A stretch of 64,000 bases of DNA from CAKRJP01 sp963597615 (GTDB lineage: Bacteria; Bacillota; Clostridia; Lachnospirales; Lachnospiraceae), in assembly GCA_963597615.1 (NCBI GenBank), contig CAVBQS010000035.1, positions 20,858 through 84,857 of the forward strand, in the 5' to 3' direction. The notes under the pieces are model-generated. The model saw nothing but the letters and a program-made list of their open reading frames with translations. It ran no database searches and had not been told where the DNA came from. A program made the position numbers and the translations under genes. Shown in pieces: positions 50,401-58,457 of this stretch. Every line of letters begins with the position of its first letter. Within the stretch, counting starts at the first letter, position 1.

Positions 50401-53184
50401 GGTCAGGGTGTCTTGATATCGATCAAGATTCGCCGACATCACTGCTACCGAAAATTCTGCATCTTCGCCATCAGCAACCGTCTGATTCGCTGGATTTGTT
50501 GAAATTGTAGGAACTTCAAGAGTATTATACACAGCTTCTATTGCGGTATCTTCTGTTCCTGTTGTGTAAACATTATCCGTTAGGGTCTGAGTCCCCTCTT
50601 TATCACCAATCTTCCAACCGGCAAATTCCTTGCCTTCTTTACTCTTATCCTCCGGAACTAAAGTAATTTCCGTCTCTCCACGAACTTTATAAATGTGAGT
50701 GTTCTCACTCTGATTCTCTTTTGGATCTTCTTCTGTTCGACCCTTTATAGTTGCATTTTTTACTGTTATATCGTTTTTCTTATAGAAGACAATCGTAGTA
50801 GCTGAAGAAACAGCACTATTTACGCAATCATCCTCTATTGCCATAGCTTTTAGAGTAAAGGAAACCTTACTGTCACCTTGCAATTCTTTACACTTCTCCT
50901 CTGACAGTACGATTCCCGTCTTACGGTTGTATTCAGTTCCTGTCTCAGGGGTAGGATCAGTTTCATCTAAGGTATAGTAGATGGTTGCGTTTGTATCATC
51001 CCCCGAACTCATTTTCTCACCTTTGGGAACCATTAGATAGATAGTTGCACTCTCTCCAGACATCTGTGTCTTAGTGCCTGTTATCTCTATTTGCTTCTCA
51101 TCTTCATTACAATAGTAGACTATTGGGATATGGACCCTAGCTTGTGAATCCATACTAACATCGGCATACACCGTGTCCTTCCCATTTAAATCATAAGGCT
51201 GGCTGTCTTTTAATTCCAAGTTGCCCCAAATGCTGAATTTCTGTCCCTCTGTTTTATTTTCTACAAATCCATCGCTGATTGAGCCTTTCCAACTTATAGG
51301 AATTTCTTCTACCTCATCTTGGCTATACGTCCCATCCGTCATTTTTTCTACAGTTACTTTTGCTATTTTATTGTCATCTTTTAATTGACTTAAAAATTTA
51401 TCCCAGGTAGGTGCATAAAGTACATCTATCAGATCATCAGCGACGTTCTGCCTAGGCGAGTTTATATCAAGTACCTTGGCCTTTCTTGTGGTAAAGTTGA
51501 AATTGAAATGGATGTTAGTTGTAGTATTCTCCAATGCCACCTTTGTCGTATCATCGTACAATATGACAGAATCACCATTCTTAACCGCAAGTATCTGCGT
51601 AGTATACTTTGTGTCATCATCACCGGTAATAATTTTTAGCTTAATATTAACAGTGTCGTCGAAACTATATTGATTTCCCATCGGCATATTTTGATTTATT
51701 GCTATACCAACACCCAGCGTGTATGTTTTGTTAAAATCCACAGAACTTGCATGATCTTTAAGATATCCCCCTGTGAAGAATAGGAGTTTTTCAAGGCTTG
51801 TATCCAAAGGCTCTTCATTAACACCCGTCACCTGCAAGCTCCAAAGATCTTTATTAGCAAGCAAGTTAACTATTGACGAAAGATTTGCCTCTTTCCAATT
51901 GGTTGTATCTCGCATAGGAGCCTTAAATGTCATTTCAATAGAAGAAATTTTCTTTGTAATTGTCAATTCCTCAGGCTCTGATGCAACATCCACACTATAA
52001 TCACTACTCTGTTTTTCGGCAATTAGATAAACATGATAGGTACCATTGCAATAGTTATTATAGATATCTTCACCCAACGTAAACGTAACCCTTCCAGTTC
52101 CGCTTGAATCCACCTTACTTACCACTTGCGTGTAAGATATAATGGAAGCATTTGTACTATTCCATTCCTTACTGGTTACAAGTACCGCCAAGGACGTATT
52201 CCTATCATCTTTAGTAGTAGCTGTGACTGTATAAGGAATGGTTACTTTATAACTACTCGCGTCTACAACTGCGCTTTTTTTCTCAGTGACCTTTGCTGTT
52301 AAGTTGCCATCTATCAGAGTCAACTTATATGCGGAATCCTTATACAAATAGGGGCCACTGTCTGTAACTCGTTTTTCCTCTTTACCATCGTCAACTTGAG
52401 TTAACTTTGTAGAAAAAAGTATTTTCTCCTTATTCAAAAGAAGAGATGGAGAAATTCCGCTGGAAGTTGACTTCTGATTGTCACTGGAAACTTCCGTATA
52501 TTCTCCAGACTCGTTTACATATCCAACAGATGTATCCCCTCCCTTTCTGGCCCAATAATCCGTACCCTTCTTATCTCCATTCATCTCCTTTACTGATAGC
52601 AACTTCAAAAGACTCGCATCTGTTTTATTTGTCTCTCCTAAATACCACGGAAGAGAAATCGCTTCTTCCTTCCCTGTGCTAGAATTAGTTCTTTTTAAAA
52701 TTGCATTCTTTTCTGTTTCCGTCAATGAATCTGTATAAAAGGCGGGGCCATTTAATTTTTCTATAACACTTGTATTATTCTCCGTATAAGTAGAAGTTCC
52801 AAGCACACTCATACAATCCAGCAAAAGTGCCTTATCTTGCAACAAATTCGTTCCATAGGAATCCGAATAAAGATCTTGGTTTATTACCTGGAATTTTAGG
52901 GGATCCCCATTCGTATCCTTACCCAAATACACGTAACTTCTAAAGTAATGCTTGGAATCCTTACTTCCATTACGCTTCCGGCTGGCCTCCATGGAAGTTC
53001 CATCCACCACTATGTCTCCGATTCCAAGCTTCGTATTTCCATTATCCCCTACAGTCTTGGTAACCGTTTGACTAGAGGCCGCTCGCGCTTTCAGTCCGTA
53101 CCCCACGCCCAGGGCCAGGCCCATCACCAGCAGGCAACCTAGAAGCAATCGAATTCGTTTCTTTTTTAAAGCCCTTTTTTTCAT
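47410..53184 (-). CDS. Giant membrane-anchored surface protein with Ig-like and InlB-type repeats
   Basis: A 1,924-residue protein. A signal peptide (KKRIRLLLGCLLVMGLALGV, cleavage near ARAASS) is followed by a beta-rich N-terminal half of unknown type, a CHB_HEX_C-like piece (IYYTLDETDPTPETGTEY, about 760), then about six Ig-like modules (pattern SYQWQ ... YRC ... LTV) mixed with InlB-type B repeats (KKWKIVKG, MPKEDVELTAVY). An X2-like module, a long Ser/Thr/Gly stalk, and a C-terminal membrane anchor with basic tail (LLVRKMIRRKDDQDLF) follow. No LPXTG is seen. I start at the ATG at 53184, with GGAG upstream. Adhesion or matrix binding is likely. Confidence 0.82.
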   Translation of the reverse strand: MKKRALKKKRIRLLLGCLLVMGLALGVGYGLKARAASSQTVTKTVGDNGNTKLGIGDIVVDGTSMEASRKRNGSKDSKHYFRSYVYLGKDTNGDPLKFQVINQDLYSDSYGTNLLQDKALLLDCMSVLGTSTYTENNTSVIEKLNGPAFYTDSLTETEKNAILKRTNSSTGKEEAISLPWYLGETNKTDASLLKLLSVKEMNGDKKGTDYWARKGGDTSVGYVNESGEYTEVSSDNQKSTSSGISPSLLLNKEKILFSTKLTQVDDGKEEKRVTDSGPYLYKDSAYKLTLIDGNLTAKVTEKKSAVVDASSYKVTIPYTVTATTKDDRNTSLAVLVTSKEWNSTNASIISYTQVVSKVDSSGTGRVTFTLGEDIYNNYCNGTYHVYLIAEKQSSDYSVDVASEPEELTITKKISSIEMTFKAPMRDTTNWKEANLSSIVNLLANKDLWSLQVTGVNEEPLDTSLEKLLFFTGGYLKDHASSVDFNKTYTLGVGIAINQNMPMGNQYSFDDTVNIKLKIITGDDDTKYTTQILAVKNGDSVILYDDTTKVALENTTTNIHFNFNFTTRKAKVLDINSPRQNVADDLIDVLYAPTWDKFLSQLKDDNKIAKVTVEKMTDGTYSQDEVEEIPISWKGSISDGFVENKTEGQKFSIWGNLELKDSQPYDLNGKDTVYADVSMDSQARVHIPIVYYCNEDEKQIEITGTKTQMSGESATIYLMVPKGEKMSSGDDTNATIYYTLDETDPTPETGTEYNRKTGIVLSEEKCKELQGDSKVSFTLKAMAIEDDCVNSAVSSATTIVFYKKNDITVKNATIKGRTEEDPKENQSENTHIYKVRGETEITLVPEDKSKEGKEFAGWKIGDKEGTQTLTDNVYTTGTEDTAIEAVYNTLEVPTISTNPANQTVADGEDAEFSVAVMSANLDRYQDTLTYQWQKKAVGAEDFENLKDSTGTILGATTNKLTLTGVAYSQNGEEYRCIVKYKEIDKDGTEKEADKSPSYSATLTVKKADKLTIKTDPKDVTIKEKTDASFTVEAEVGYKGDSLTYQWQKAEKDSEDFIDIDGATETSYTVSEATMDENGTKYRCLVKEVDEERAEVASKTSNSASLTVENVYSIDITKQPENASVSAGKSATFSVEASSFYEMVYEWQADYHDGKGYQKVGSDSSYTLKKATKDLNGTTFKCIISLKENPETTVTSQEVVLNVDEADYTVTVNKGSASPESCKAGDTVTIKAEDAEEGKVFKKWKIVKGSVNLEDATSAETSFVMPKEDVELTAVYEEGNDIQITSQPENASVASGKSATFSVEATSSHELVYEWQADYHDGKGYQKVGSDSTYTIKKVTKDLSGTTFKCLISLKENSDITVTSQEVVLNVDGADYTVTVNKGSASPESCKAGDAVTIKAEDAEEGMAFKKWKVVKGDVKLEDASSAETTFVMPKEDVELTAVYKEESDIQITAQPESVSIPEGGSVSFTVAATSSHELSYQWQEDKGDGNGFQNVGTGEESYTISSVASSLNGARYQCVITAKDDEEMTVTSSEAVLTVTASTYSIKVNNGSGSASESVAGEVITVTASDAPEGQEFEKWVVVRGKANLADLTSKETTFTMPAANVELDVKYRNQIDAPAISKQPESVTVYAGSSTSFTVEASGEEISYQWQVDNGDGSGFQDISGATSATYRVYTEDCSMNGYRYQCLISNREGSTTSDAAVLTVSYKITQGAGASWQKNSSSGLTFKGSGAYDKFKSVKVDGERVSGSNFTKSADPTVITLAATYLQDLTNGTHTLTIVWEDGTAEAEFSVSGTATSSSSTTASSSGSSSSSGRTSASASSSSDKEKTSDTGSTKETGTTDMPIVNKSKSSTGDTTSKTTGTTTKGNSGNSKTLGEGTSTGSSRLNRYAAIISLIVIAGCGLGGGFALLVRKMIRRKDDQDLF
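48337..49854 (-). repeat. Three tandem Ig + InlB-B modules within the surface protein
   Basis: Modules start at 49854, 49350 and 48846 (reading down) and end at 48337, giving lengths of 504, 504 and 510 bases (168, 168, 170 residues). The first two are nearly identical in protein (for example VYEWQADYHDGKGYQKVGSD and VTVNKGSASPESCKAGD in both), while the third is diverged. The first two may still exchange by recombination or expand and contract. Confidence 0.85.
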
Positions 53185-53262
53185 CTCGCCACTCCTCATC
53201 TTTTATTTGTATATTTATCTTCAGTTTCTTTTATGGTCTATCAACCCACTTTTCTATTCTCA

Positions 53263-53290
53263 ATTATACTCAGCCTCATTTTTTTGTCTA
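53263..53290 (-). promoter_or_regulatory. Promoter of the surface-protein gene
   Basis: On the minus strand TAGACA (53290-53285), 16 bases, then TATAAT (53268-53263). The leader to the ATG is about 70 bases. Confidence 0.6.
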
Positions 53291-53368
53291 TAAGTTTAAG
53301 AGGCTTTTCTCTTCATTTTATACGAACCATCTCCTTGGAAAGCTAATGATAAAGCCCTGGCAGGGCAT

Positions 53369-53423
53369 AAAAAAGAAGAACCCCACGGCCAGGAATCTCT
53401 ACTTCCCAGCACACGGAGTTCTT
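53369..53423 (-). terminator. Terminator-like hairpin after the Rpn gene
   Basis: On the minus strand AAGAAC pairs with GTTCTT at the base of a long stem with bulges (inner GGAA/TTCC), followed by CTTTTTT. A second small hairpin, GCCCT-gcc-AGGGC then TTTATC, follows at 53354-53366. Confidence 0.65.
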
Positions 53424-53436
53424 GCTACTTGCTTAT

Positions 53437-54408
53437 TTACTTACATTCCAAGCGACCAATTAGCGCTTCACGCTCCGGCTCCTGAATATTTAGTGCATCC
53501 ATAGCCTGGTCCACAGTCAGATTCAGACTTTTCACAAGAGCTTGAATAGAGGCAATCTGAGTTTCAATTCGGCCTTCTTCTCTACCTTCTTCTCTACCTT
53601 CTTCTCTACCTTCTTCTCTACCTTTTGCTCTACCTTCAGCACGTCCGTCTTCCATCGCCTCTCTTTTCAGCAGTTCCATAACCCTATCCACGTCACATTC
53701 TAACACACTCACACGTATAGCCTCCCTTCGGTTCTTTCTTAAGAAATCTACAAGAATTCCCTCAGAAATACATTCATCGACGGCACGGGTCACAGCATCT
53801 TCGATTGACATTTCTTTTCGATAGCAACGAATCCGCGACACCAATTCTGTATATTCCCCAAGAATCTGACAGGTTTTCATTAGTTGCTCATTATATCCCT
53901 TATTAATATTTAAAACCACTGTTTTCAGATCCATCCAAGGTTCAGTATCTGTATCCTCATTACCTTTCTCAAATAAATCAGACAATCGTAGCTCCGTTCG
54001 ATCCATCAATTTTTTATCTGTACCGTTATAAAACACTACAAATCTTGGAGTTGGAAGCTTTAATGGATGCGCCATGTAAATTGCGTCCTGGTCTACCATC
54101 CCCGCGTAAATTGCTGATACGTATTGAAGATTTCGATAGGGAAGATTTGGACTGAAAGTTGATTGATGCTCATACAGGGACAATGTAGTGTCAACAATGA
54201 CAGAAATATCATTTTTCATAGACAGATACACTGCATTCTCCAAGGTATTAATTTCCAAATCCTCAGGATTTTCATAATGAGTTCCATTGATTGCATTGTA
54301 CAATTCCAACAAATGATCGGGATCTTTAAATAACATCCGAAACAAACTATCTTTGTAACTTCTCTTAATCATTTGTTTTTTCTTTTTCTGTTTGTTTTTG
54401 TTAGCCAT
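53437..54408 (-). CDS. Rpn-family (PD-(D/E)XK) nuclease / transposase-like protein
   Basis: A 323-residue protein. A basic N-terminus (NKQKKKKQMIKRSYKDSLFR) and the core with DPDHLLELYNAINGTHY and ISVIVDTTLSLYEHQSTFSP follow the Rpn/transposase_31-like layout, where E and Q residues around 'YEHQS' belong to the nuclease site. A run of GREE repeats (about 267-286) and a helical tail close the protein. Rpn genes are common, variable in copy and associated with DNA breaks and phage defence. I start at the ATG at 54408 (AAAGGAG upstream). It is flanked by hairpins on both sides. Confidence 0.82.
   Translation of the reverse strand: MANKNKQKKKKQMIKRSYKDSLFRMLFKDPDHLLELYNAINGTHYENPEDLEINTLENAVYLSMKNDISVIVDTTLSLYEHQSTFSPNLPYRNLQYVSAIYAGMVDQDAIYMAHPLKLPTPRFVVFYNGTDKKLMDRTELRLSDLFEKGNEDTDTEPWMDLKTVVLNINKGYNEQLMKTCQILGEYTELVSRIRCYRKEMSIEDAVTRAVDECISEGILVDFLRKNRREAIRVSVLECDVDRVMELLKREAMEDGRAEGRAKGREEGREEGREEGREEGRIETQIASIQALVKSLNLTVDQAMDALNIQEPEREALIGRLECK
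53574..53633 (-). repeat. 12-bp in-frame repeat coding for GREE units
   Basis: Four perfect copies of CTTCTTCTCTAC and one with two changes (CTTTTGCTCTAC). In the minus frame this encodes Gly-Arg-Glu-Glu per unit. Because the unit is a multiple of three, slippage would change the length of the hinge without a frameshift. Confidence 0.85.
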
Positions 54409-54651
54409 AGACAAGTTCTCCTTTCTAGATGCAGGAGAGAAAAATATCAACTAACATCTTCGAAATCTCCTGCTGAATTGATTTAATTTTAAGCATTGAG
54501 ATTTCCTTTTACCGAAGAAAAATCGGTAGATCATACACAGATGCGGATCTTCCGCAAAGAAAAATAAGAAAAATAAATGCTTTGATATAGCCCTTTTATA
54601 GCAAGAAATTTATTGTCTGTCAAGAACATTTGGCACAAAAAACAAAATCCC

Positions 54652-54682
54652 CGTGGCTGGGAGTTTTGGCCTCCCAGCCACG
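54652..54682 (-). terminator. Terminator of the aldose-epimerase-like gene
   Basis: On the minus strand CGTGGCTGGGAG pairs perfectly with CTCCCAGCCACG around seven bases, then GGGGATTTTGTTTTTT. It lies 14 bases after the stop. The 287-base gap from 54409 to 54695 also holds a small TGCGGA-TCT-TCCGCA hairpin at 54542-54556 and nothing else that I can see. Confidence 0.75.
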
Positions 54683-54695
54683 CATTCCCAGGTTA

Positions 54696-55565
54696 TTATC
54701 CCACGATAATTTGATATTCCTTTTCAAAGTTCTCCCCAGACGCCGCACAATTCACACTTTCCTTCTGTGATAGTTCCTGAGCAAATCCTATATCATCGCA
54801 TCTTCCCATCCATGGCTCCAGGCATACAAAGGGAGCATCTTTTACCGACCAGATTCCAAAATTCGGGAAACCTTCTGCCTTTATTCCTACATATGGGCTT
54901 CCATCTTTTCTGCAAAGCCATACTTCTTCAATCTGTGTATGATCAAAGATTAAGGCATCTTTTTCAAAGAGCTGCTCTGTTACCGGATAGCACTCCTGGT
55001 CCAGTTTTAATTCTGATACTACCTTTGGATCTACCGCTTCCTCTTTTGGATTAATTAACAGATAGGAAAGCTTGTCCTTGCCCGGGAAACGCAGAATATA
55101 ATCTTCTTTTTTCTCCTCCGGTTTTCCAAATCGAAATGCCGGGTGTCCTCCGATTGTAAAATATATGGTTTCATTTGATGGATTCTTCACCTCCCATTTT
55201 ACCTTGATGGTATTTCCCTCTAAAGAGTAGCTAATAATCAGCTGAAAATCATAAGGATATACTTTTTTTGTTTCATGAGTAGCCTCTAGAAGAAAGGACG
55301 CTTTTTTGTCATCGGCATAAACACATGCAAATTCACTGTCTCTTGCAAAACCATGTTGGGAAGTCGGGTACTGGGCTCCCTTTATTTTTACAGTATTTTT
55401 ATAGGTTTTTCCCACATTAGGAAAAAGCACCGGTGCATGACGCTTCCAATATTTGGCATCTGCTTCCCAAAGTACTTCTTCTTCAGTTTTCTTATTGAAG
55501 ATACGGGTCAGCTCTGCCCCATGTTCTGCGATTTCCACAATAAGATTTTCATTTTCTAATTTCAT
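54696..55565 (-). CDS. Aldose 1-epimerase (galactose mutarotase) family protein
   Basis: A 289-residue beta-sandwich protein of the galactose mutarotase superfamily, close to the LacX-type branch: ENENLIVEIAEHGAELTRIF near the start, WKRHAPVLFPNVGK with the first key residues, and TIGGHPAFRF with the catalytic His; the C-terminal Glu is probably in CLEPWMGR. It interconverts alpha and beta forms of a sugar in the cytoplasm; which sugar is not clear. GGAGGG precedes the ATG. It is a single-gene unit with its own terminator. Confidence 0.88.
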   Translation of the reverse strand: MKLENENLIVEIAEHGAELTRIFNKKTEEEVLWEADAKYWKRHAPVLFPNVGKTYKNTVKIKGAQYPTSQHGFARDSEFACVYADDKKASFLLEATHETKKVYPYDFQLIISYSLEGNTIKVKWEVKNPSNETIYFTIGGHPAFRFGKPEEKKEDYILRFPGKDKLSYLLINPKEEAVDPKVVSELKLDQECYPVTEQLFEKDALIFDHTQIEEVWLCRKDGSPYVGIKAEGFPNFGIWSVKDAPFVCLEPWMGRCDDIGFAQELSQKESVNCAASGENFEKEYQIIVG

Positions 55566-55603
55566 GATTTCCCTCCATTTTTCTCACGCTCTAAGGTGAT
55601 TTG

Positions 55604-55632
55604 ATTTTATCATCTACTAGGTTAAATAGCAA
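55604..55632 (-). promoter_or_regulatory. Probable promoter of the epimerase-like gene
   Basis: On the minus strand TTGCTA (55632-55627), 17 bases, TAAAAT (55609-55604), about 40 bases before the ATG. Both boxes are imperfect. Confidence 0.4.
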
Positions 55633-55690
55633 ATTGCATTTTAGGCGAAGGACCGGTTCTGAAAATCCAAGCAATGGACCAAATCTTGCA

Positions 55691-55727
55691 AGCAAAAAGG
55701 AGACAGCCCCTGCCATCTCCTTCTTGC
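55691..55727 (-). terminator. Terminator of the ATP synthase operon
   Basis: On the minus strand GCAAGAAGGAGA pairs with TCTCCTTTTTGC (one mismatch), with a 12-base loop and a T-rich 3' arm, directly after atpC. Confidence 0.8.
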
Positions 55728-55734
55728 GTCATCT

Positions 55735-56133
55735 CTAATTAATACTCATGCGCACCAAGGCTCGATTTAGCTTTGCCTTAGCCACCTTGTACTCCCGGTC
55801 GGAAAGTCCTGTTTTTTGCAGGATTTCTTCCGCCCTTTTTTTGGCATTTTCTGCCCGTTCTTTGTCAATATCCTCGCTCCACTCCCAAGTGGTAGCAAGG
55901 AGTCGGCAGCTTCCATCTACCATGGTTAACATTCCGCCGATGCAGGCAGCCCTTCGCACAGTCCCGTCCTCTAGAACGATGTGGGATTCTCCCATACCGA
56001 TGCCGGTGCAAAAGTCCATATGCTCCGCCAAGATTGCCCGGTCTCCGGTAATGGTTCTTACCACTACCCGCACCACATCACCTTTAAAGAGCAAGCCGTC
56101 AGGAGTACCTATTTGTAATGGGAAAGTCTTCAT
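55735..56133 (-). CDS. atpC: F1 ATP synthase epsilon subunit
   Basis: A 132-residue subunit: an N-terminal beta-sandwich (FPLQIGTPDGLLFKGDVVRV, ILAEHMDFCTGIG) and a C-terminal helical pair (DIDKERAENAKKRAEEIL, RALVRMSIN). It links the rotor shaft with the c-ring and can inhibit ATP hydrolysis. I choose the ATG at 56133; an in-frame ATG at 56139 touches the AAGGAGG site directly. It is the last gene of the operon. Confidence 0.93.
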   Translation of the reverse strand: MKTFPLQIGTPDGLLFKGDVVRVVVRTITGDRAILAEHMDFCTGIGMGESHIVLEDGTVRRAACIGGMLTMVDGSCRLLATTWEWSEDIDKERAENAKKRAEEILQKTGLSDREYKVAKAKLNRALVRMSIN

Positions 56134-56148
56134 AGACATCCTCCTTTA

Positions 56149-57540
56149 CTATTTCTTCGCCTTCTCAAATACATCCTCGATGGTTGCCGCATAGAGGAAG
56201 GCACCTTCTGGAAGGTCATCGCATTCTCCATCTAGGATCATCTTAAATCCACGGATGGTTTCTTTTAACGGTACATATTGTCCCGGATTTCCGGTAAACT
56301 GCTCTGCTACATGGAAGCTCTGAGACAAGAATCTTTGAATCTTACGGGCACGGCTTACAGACAACTTATCCTCCTCTGAAAGCTCATCCATACCCATGAT
56401 AGCGATAATATCCTGCAGCTCTTTGTAGCGCTGAAGCACCTGCTGGACTCTTTTGGCTACGTCATAATGTTCCTGTCCTACCACTTCCGGGGACAGGATA
56501 CGGCTGGTAGACTCTAAAGGATCTACCGCCGGATAAATTCCCTGACTAGCAATATCACGGGACAATACTGTAGTTGCATCCAGGTGGGTAAATGTCGTTG
56601 CCGGTGCCGGGTCTGTAAGGTCATCTGCCGGTACATATACTGCTTGAACTGAAGTAATAGACCCCTTTCTTGTAGAAGTAATACGCTCCTGCAAAGTACC
56701 CATCTCAGTTGCCAGGGTAGGCTGATACCCTACCGCCGAAGGCATACGTCCAAGCAGGGCTGATACCTCAGAACCCGCCTGAGTAAATCGGAAAATGTTA
56801 TCAATGAAAAGAAGCACATCCTGGTTCTTCTCGTCACGGAAGTACTCCGCCATAGTAAGTCCAGAAAGAGCAACTCTCATACGAGCTCCAGGGGGTTCAT
56901 TCATCTGACCATAAACCATGACGGTTTTGTCAATAACTCCACTTTCCTGCATTTCTCCGTAAAGGTCGTTACCCTCACGGGTACGCTCTCCAACACCAGT
57001 AAATACTGACAAGCCACCATGGGCAGTTGCCACGTTGTTAATCAGTTCCTGGATCAGTACCGTCTTACCTACACCGGCACCTCCAAACAAACCAATCTTT
57101 CCACCCTTTGCATAAGGGCAGATCAAATCAACAACCTTAATACCTGTCTCAAAAATCTCTGTGGCAGGATTCTGTTCTTCATAAGATGGCGCCGGGCGAT
57201 GAATGCTCCAACGCTCTGTAGTCTCTGGTGCCGGCTTGTTATCAATCGGCTGTCCTAAGAGGTTAAATACACGTCCCAGACAAGCTTCTCCCACCGGTAC
57301 CGCAATGGAATCTCCGGTGTCCACTGCTTTGGTTCCTCTGGTTAATCCATCGGTAGAATTCATTGCAATGCAGCGCACTACATTATCTCCTACCTGTTGA
57401 GCAACTTCCGCAATGAGCTTTGCACCATTCAACTCAATCTCAATGGCATTTTGCAGTGCAGGCAGTTCATCGTGGGCAAAACGAATATCCAATACCGGAC
57501 CGATGACCTGTACCACCTCGCCAATGTGTTTTTCACTCAT
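56149..57540 (-). CDS. atpD: F1 ATP synthase beta subunit
   Basis: A 463-residue catalytic subunit. Walker A is GGAGVGKTV, the catalytic Glu lies in GVGERTREGND, Walker B is VLLFIDNIFRFTQAG, and the DELSEEDK motif (DELSEED in the usual DELSDED position) is present. Length and order match the family. AAGGAG precedes the ATG. It makes ATP at three sites with alpha. Confidence 0.97.
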   Translation of the reverse strand: MSEKHIGEVVQVIGPVLDIRFAHDELPALQNAIEIELNGAKLIAEVAQQVGDNVVRCIAMNSTDGLTRGTKAVDTGDSIAVPVGEACLGRVFNLLGQPIDNKPAPETTERWSIHRPAPSYEEQNPATEIFETGIKVVDLICPYAKGGKIGLFGGAGVGKTVLIQELINNVATAHGGLSVFTGVGERTREGNDLYGEMQESGVIDKTVMVYGQMNEPPGARMRVALSGLTMAEYFRDEKNQDVLLFIDNIFRFTQAGSEVSALLGRMPSAVGYQPTLATEMGTLQERITSTRKGSITSVQAVYVPADDLTDPAPATTFTHLDATTVLSRDIASQGIYPAVDPLESTSRILSPEVVGQEHYDVAKRVQQVLQRYKELQDIIAIMGMDELSEEDKLSVSRARKIQRFLSQSFHVAEQFTGNPGQYVPLKETIRGFKMILDGECDDLPEGAFLYAATIEDVFEKAKK

Positions 57541-57575
57541 TTCGAATCTCCTTCATTCTTCAAGGTAATCAATGG

Positions 57576-58439
57576 CTAGACGCCTTCCGCGCCACCTACG
57601 ATTTCCGTAATCTCCTGTGTAATACCAGCCTGACGAGCCCTGTTATAGTAAAGATTCAGCTGCTCGATCATATCTCCTGCATTCTTTGTGGCAGAGTCCA
57701 TGGCTGTCCGTCTTGCTGCCAACTCACTTGCCACACTTTCACAGATACCGGAATATATAAGACCTGCCAAATACTCCGGAACGATGCACTCAAATACCTC
57801 TTCCGGATTTGGATCATACAAGGTCTGCTCAATCTTTTTTTGCTTCTCCCCATTCAGGGCAGCTTCTGCAAGATCCGGCAAGGGCAGGATTGGGAAGGAC
57901 TCAGGAACCTGAGACAACATAGAAATAAACTTGGTATAGCAAAGTTCTATATGCCCAAATCTTCCTGCCTTGAATTCGGTACACAAAAGATTTGCAATAC
58001 TAAAACAATCTGCCACGGATATATCCGCCACTTCTGCAAAATCTTCTGTCAGCACTTCTATATTTTTTCGAAGGCAATATTCCACTGCCTTCTTTCCAAT
58101 AGGAAGAGCTACCACTTCTTTTCCTACGGCATCCGCCTCAAAGCATTTAAACAGGTTAGAATTATATCCACCTGCCATGCCCCGGTCCCCAGCGATCATT
58201 ATATAACAGCATTTATCATTGACTGGTTTCTTAACATATGCTGAGTTAAAACCTACATAACCCTCTGCAATATCCTGCAAAGTTTCATGCAGCACCTCAA
58301 AATAAGGCTTACAGTTATCTGCCTTTTCTTTGGCTTTACGCAGCTTGGAGGATGCTACAAGTTCCATTGCCTTGGTGATCTGCATGGTGCCCTGCACACT
58401 TTTAATGCGCAGCTTAATGCTTTTCATATCTGCAGCCAT
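57576..58439 (-). CDS. atpG: F1 ATP synthase gamma subunit
   Basis: A 287-residue central shaft: the N-terminal helix starts AADMKSIKLRIKSVQGTMQI and TKAMELVASSKLRKA, and the C-terminal helix has RRTAMDSATKNAGDMIEQL and YNRARQAGITQEITEIVGGA. Both shaft helices are complete. AAGGAGG precedes the ATG. Usual place between alpha and beta. Confidence 0.96.
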   Translation of the reverse strand: MAADMKSIKLRIKSVQGTMQITKAMELVASSKLRKAKEKADNCKPYFEVLHETLQDIAEGYVGFNSAYVKKPVNDKCCYIMIAGDRGMAGGYNSNLFKCFEADAVGKEVVALPIGKKAVEYCLRKNIEVLTEDFAEVADISVADCFSIANLLCTEFKAGRFGHIELCYTKFISMLSQVPESFPILPLPDLAEAALNGEKQKKIEQTLYDPNPEEVFECIVPEYLAGLIYSGICESVASELAARRTAMDSATKNAGDMIEQLNLYYNRARQAGITQEITEIVGGAEGV

Positions 58440-58457
58440 ATGCTTCCTCCTTTATAT

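Noticed and set aside
47410..53184. Sortase-anchored protein
   Set aside because: No LPXTG-type motif before the C-terminal membrane segment; a plain membrane anchor with a basic tail is seen.
57840..58244. 134-residue plus-strand frame
   Set aside because: It is the antisense shadow of atpG, with no start signal.
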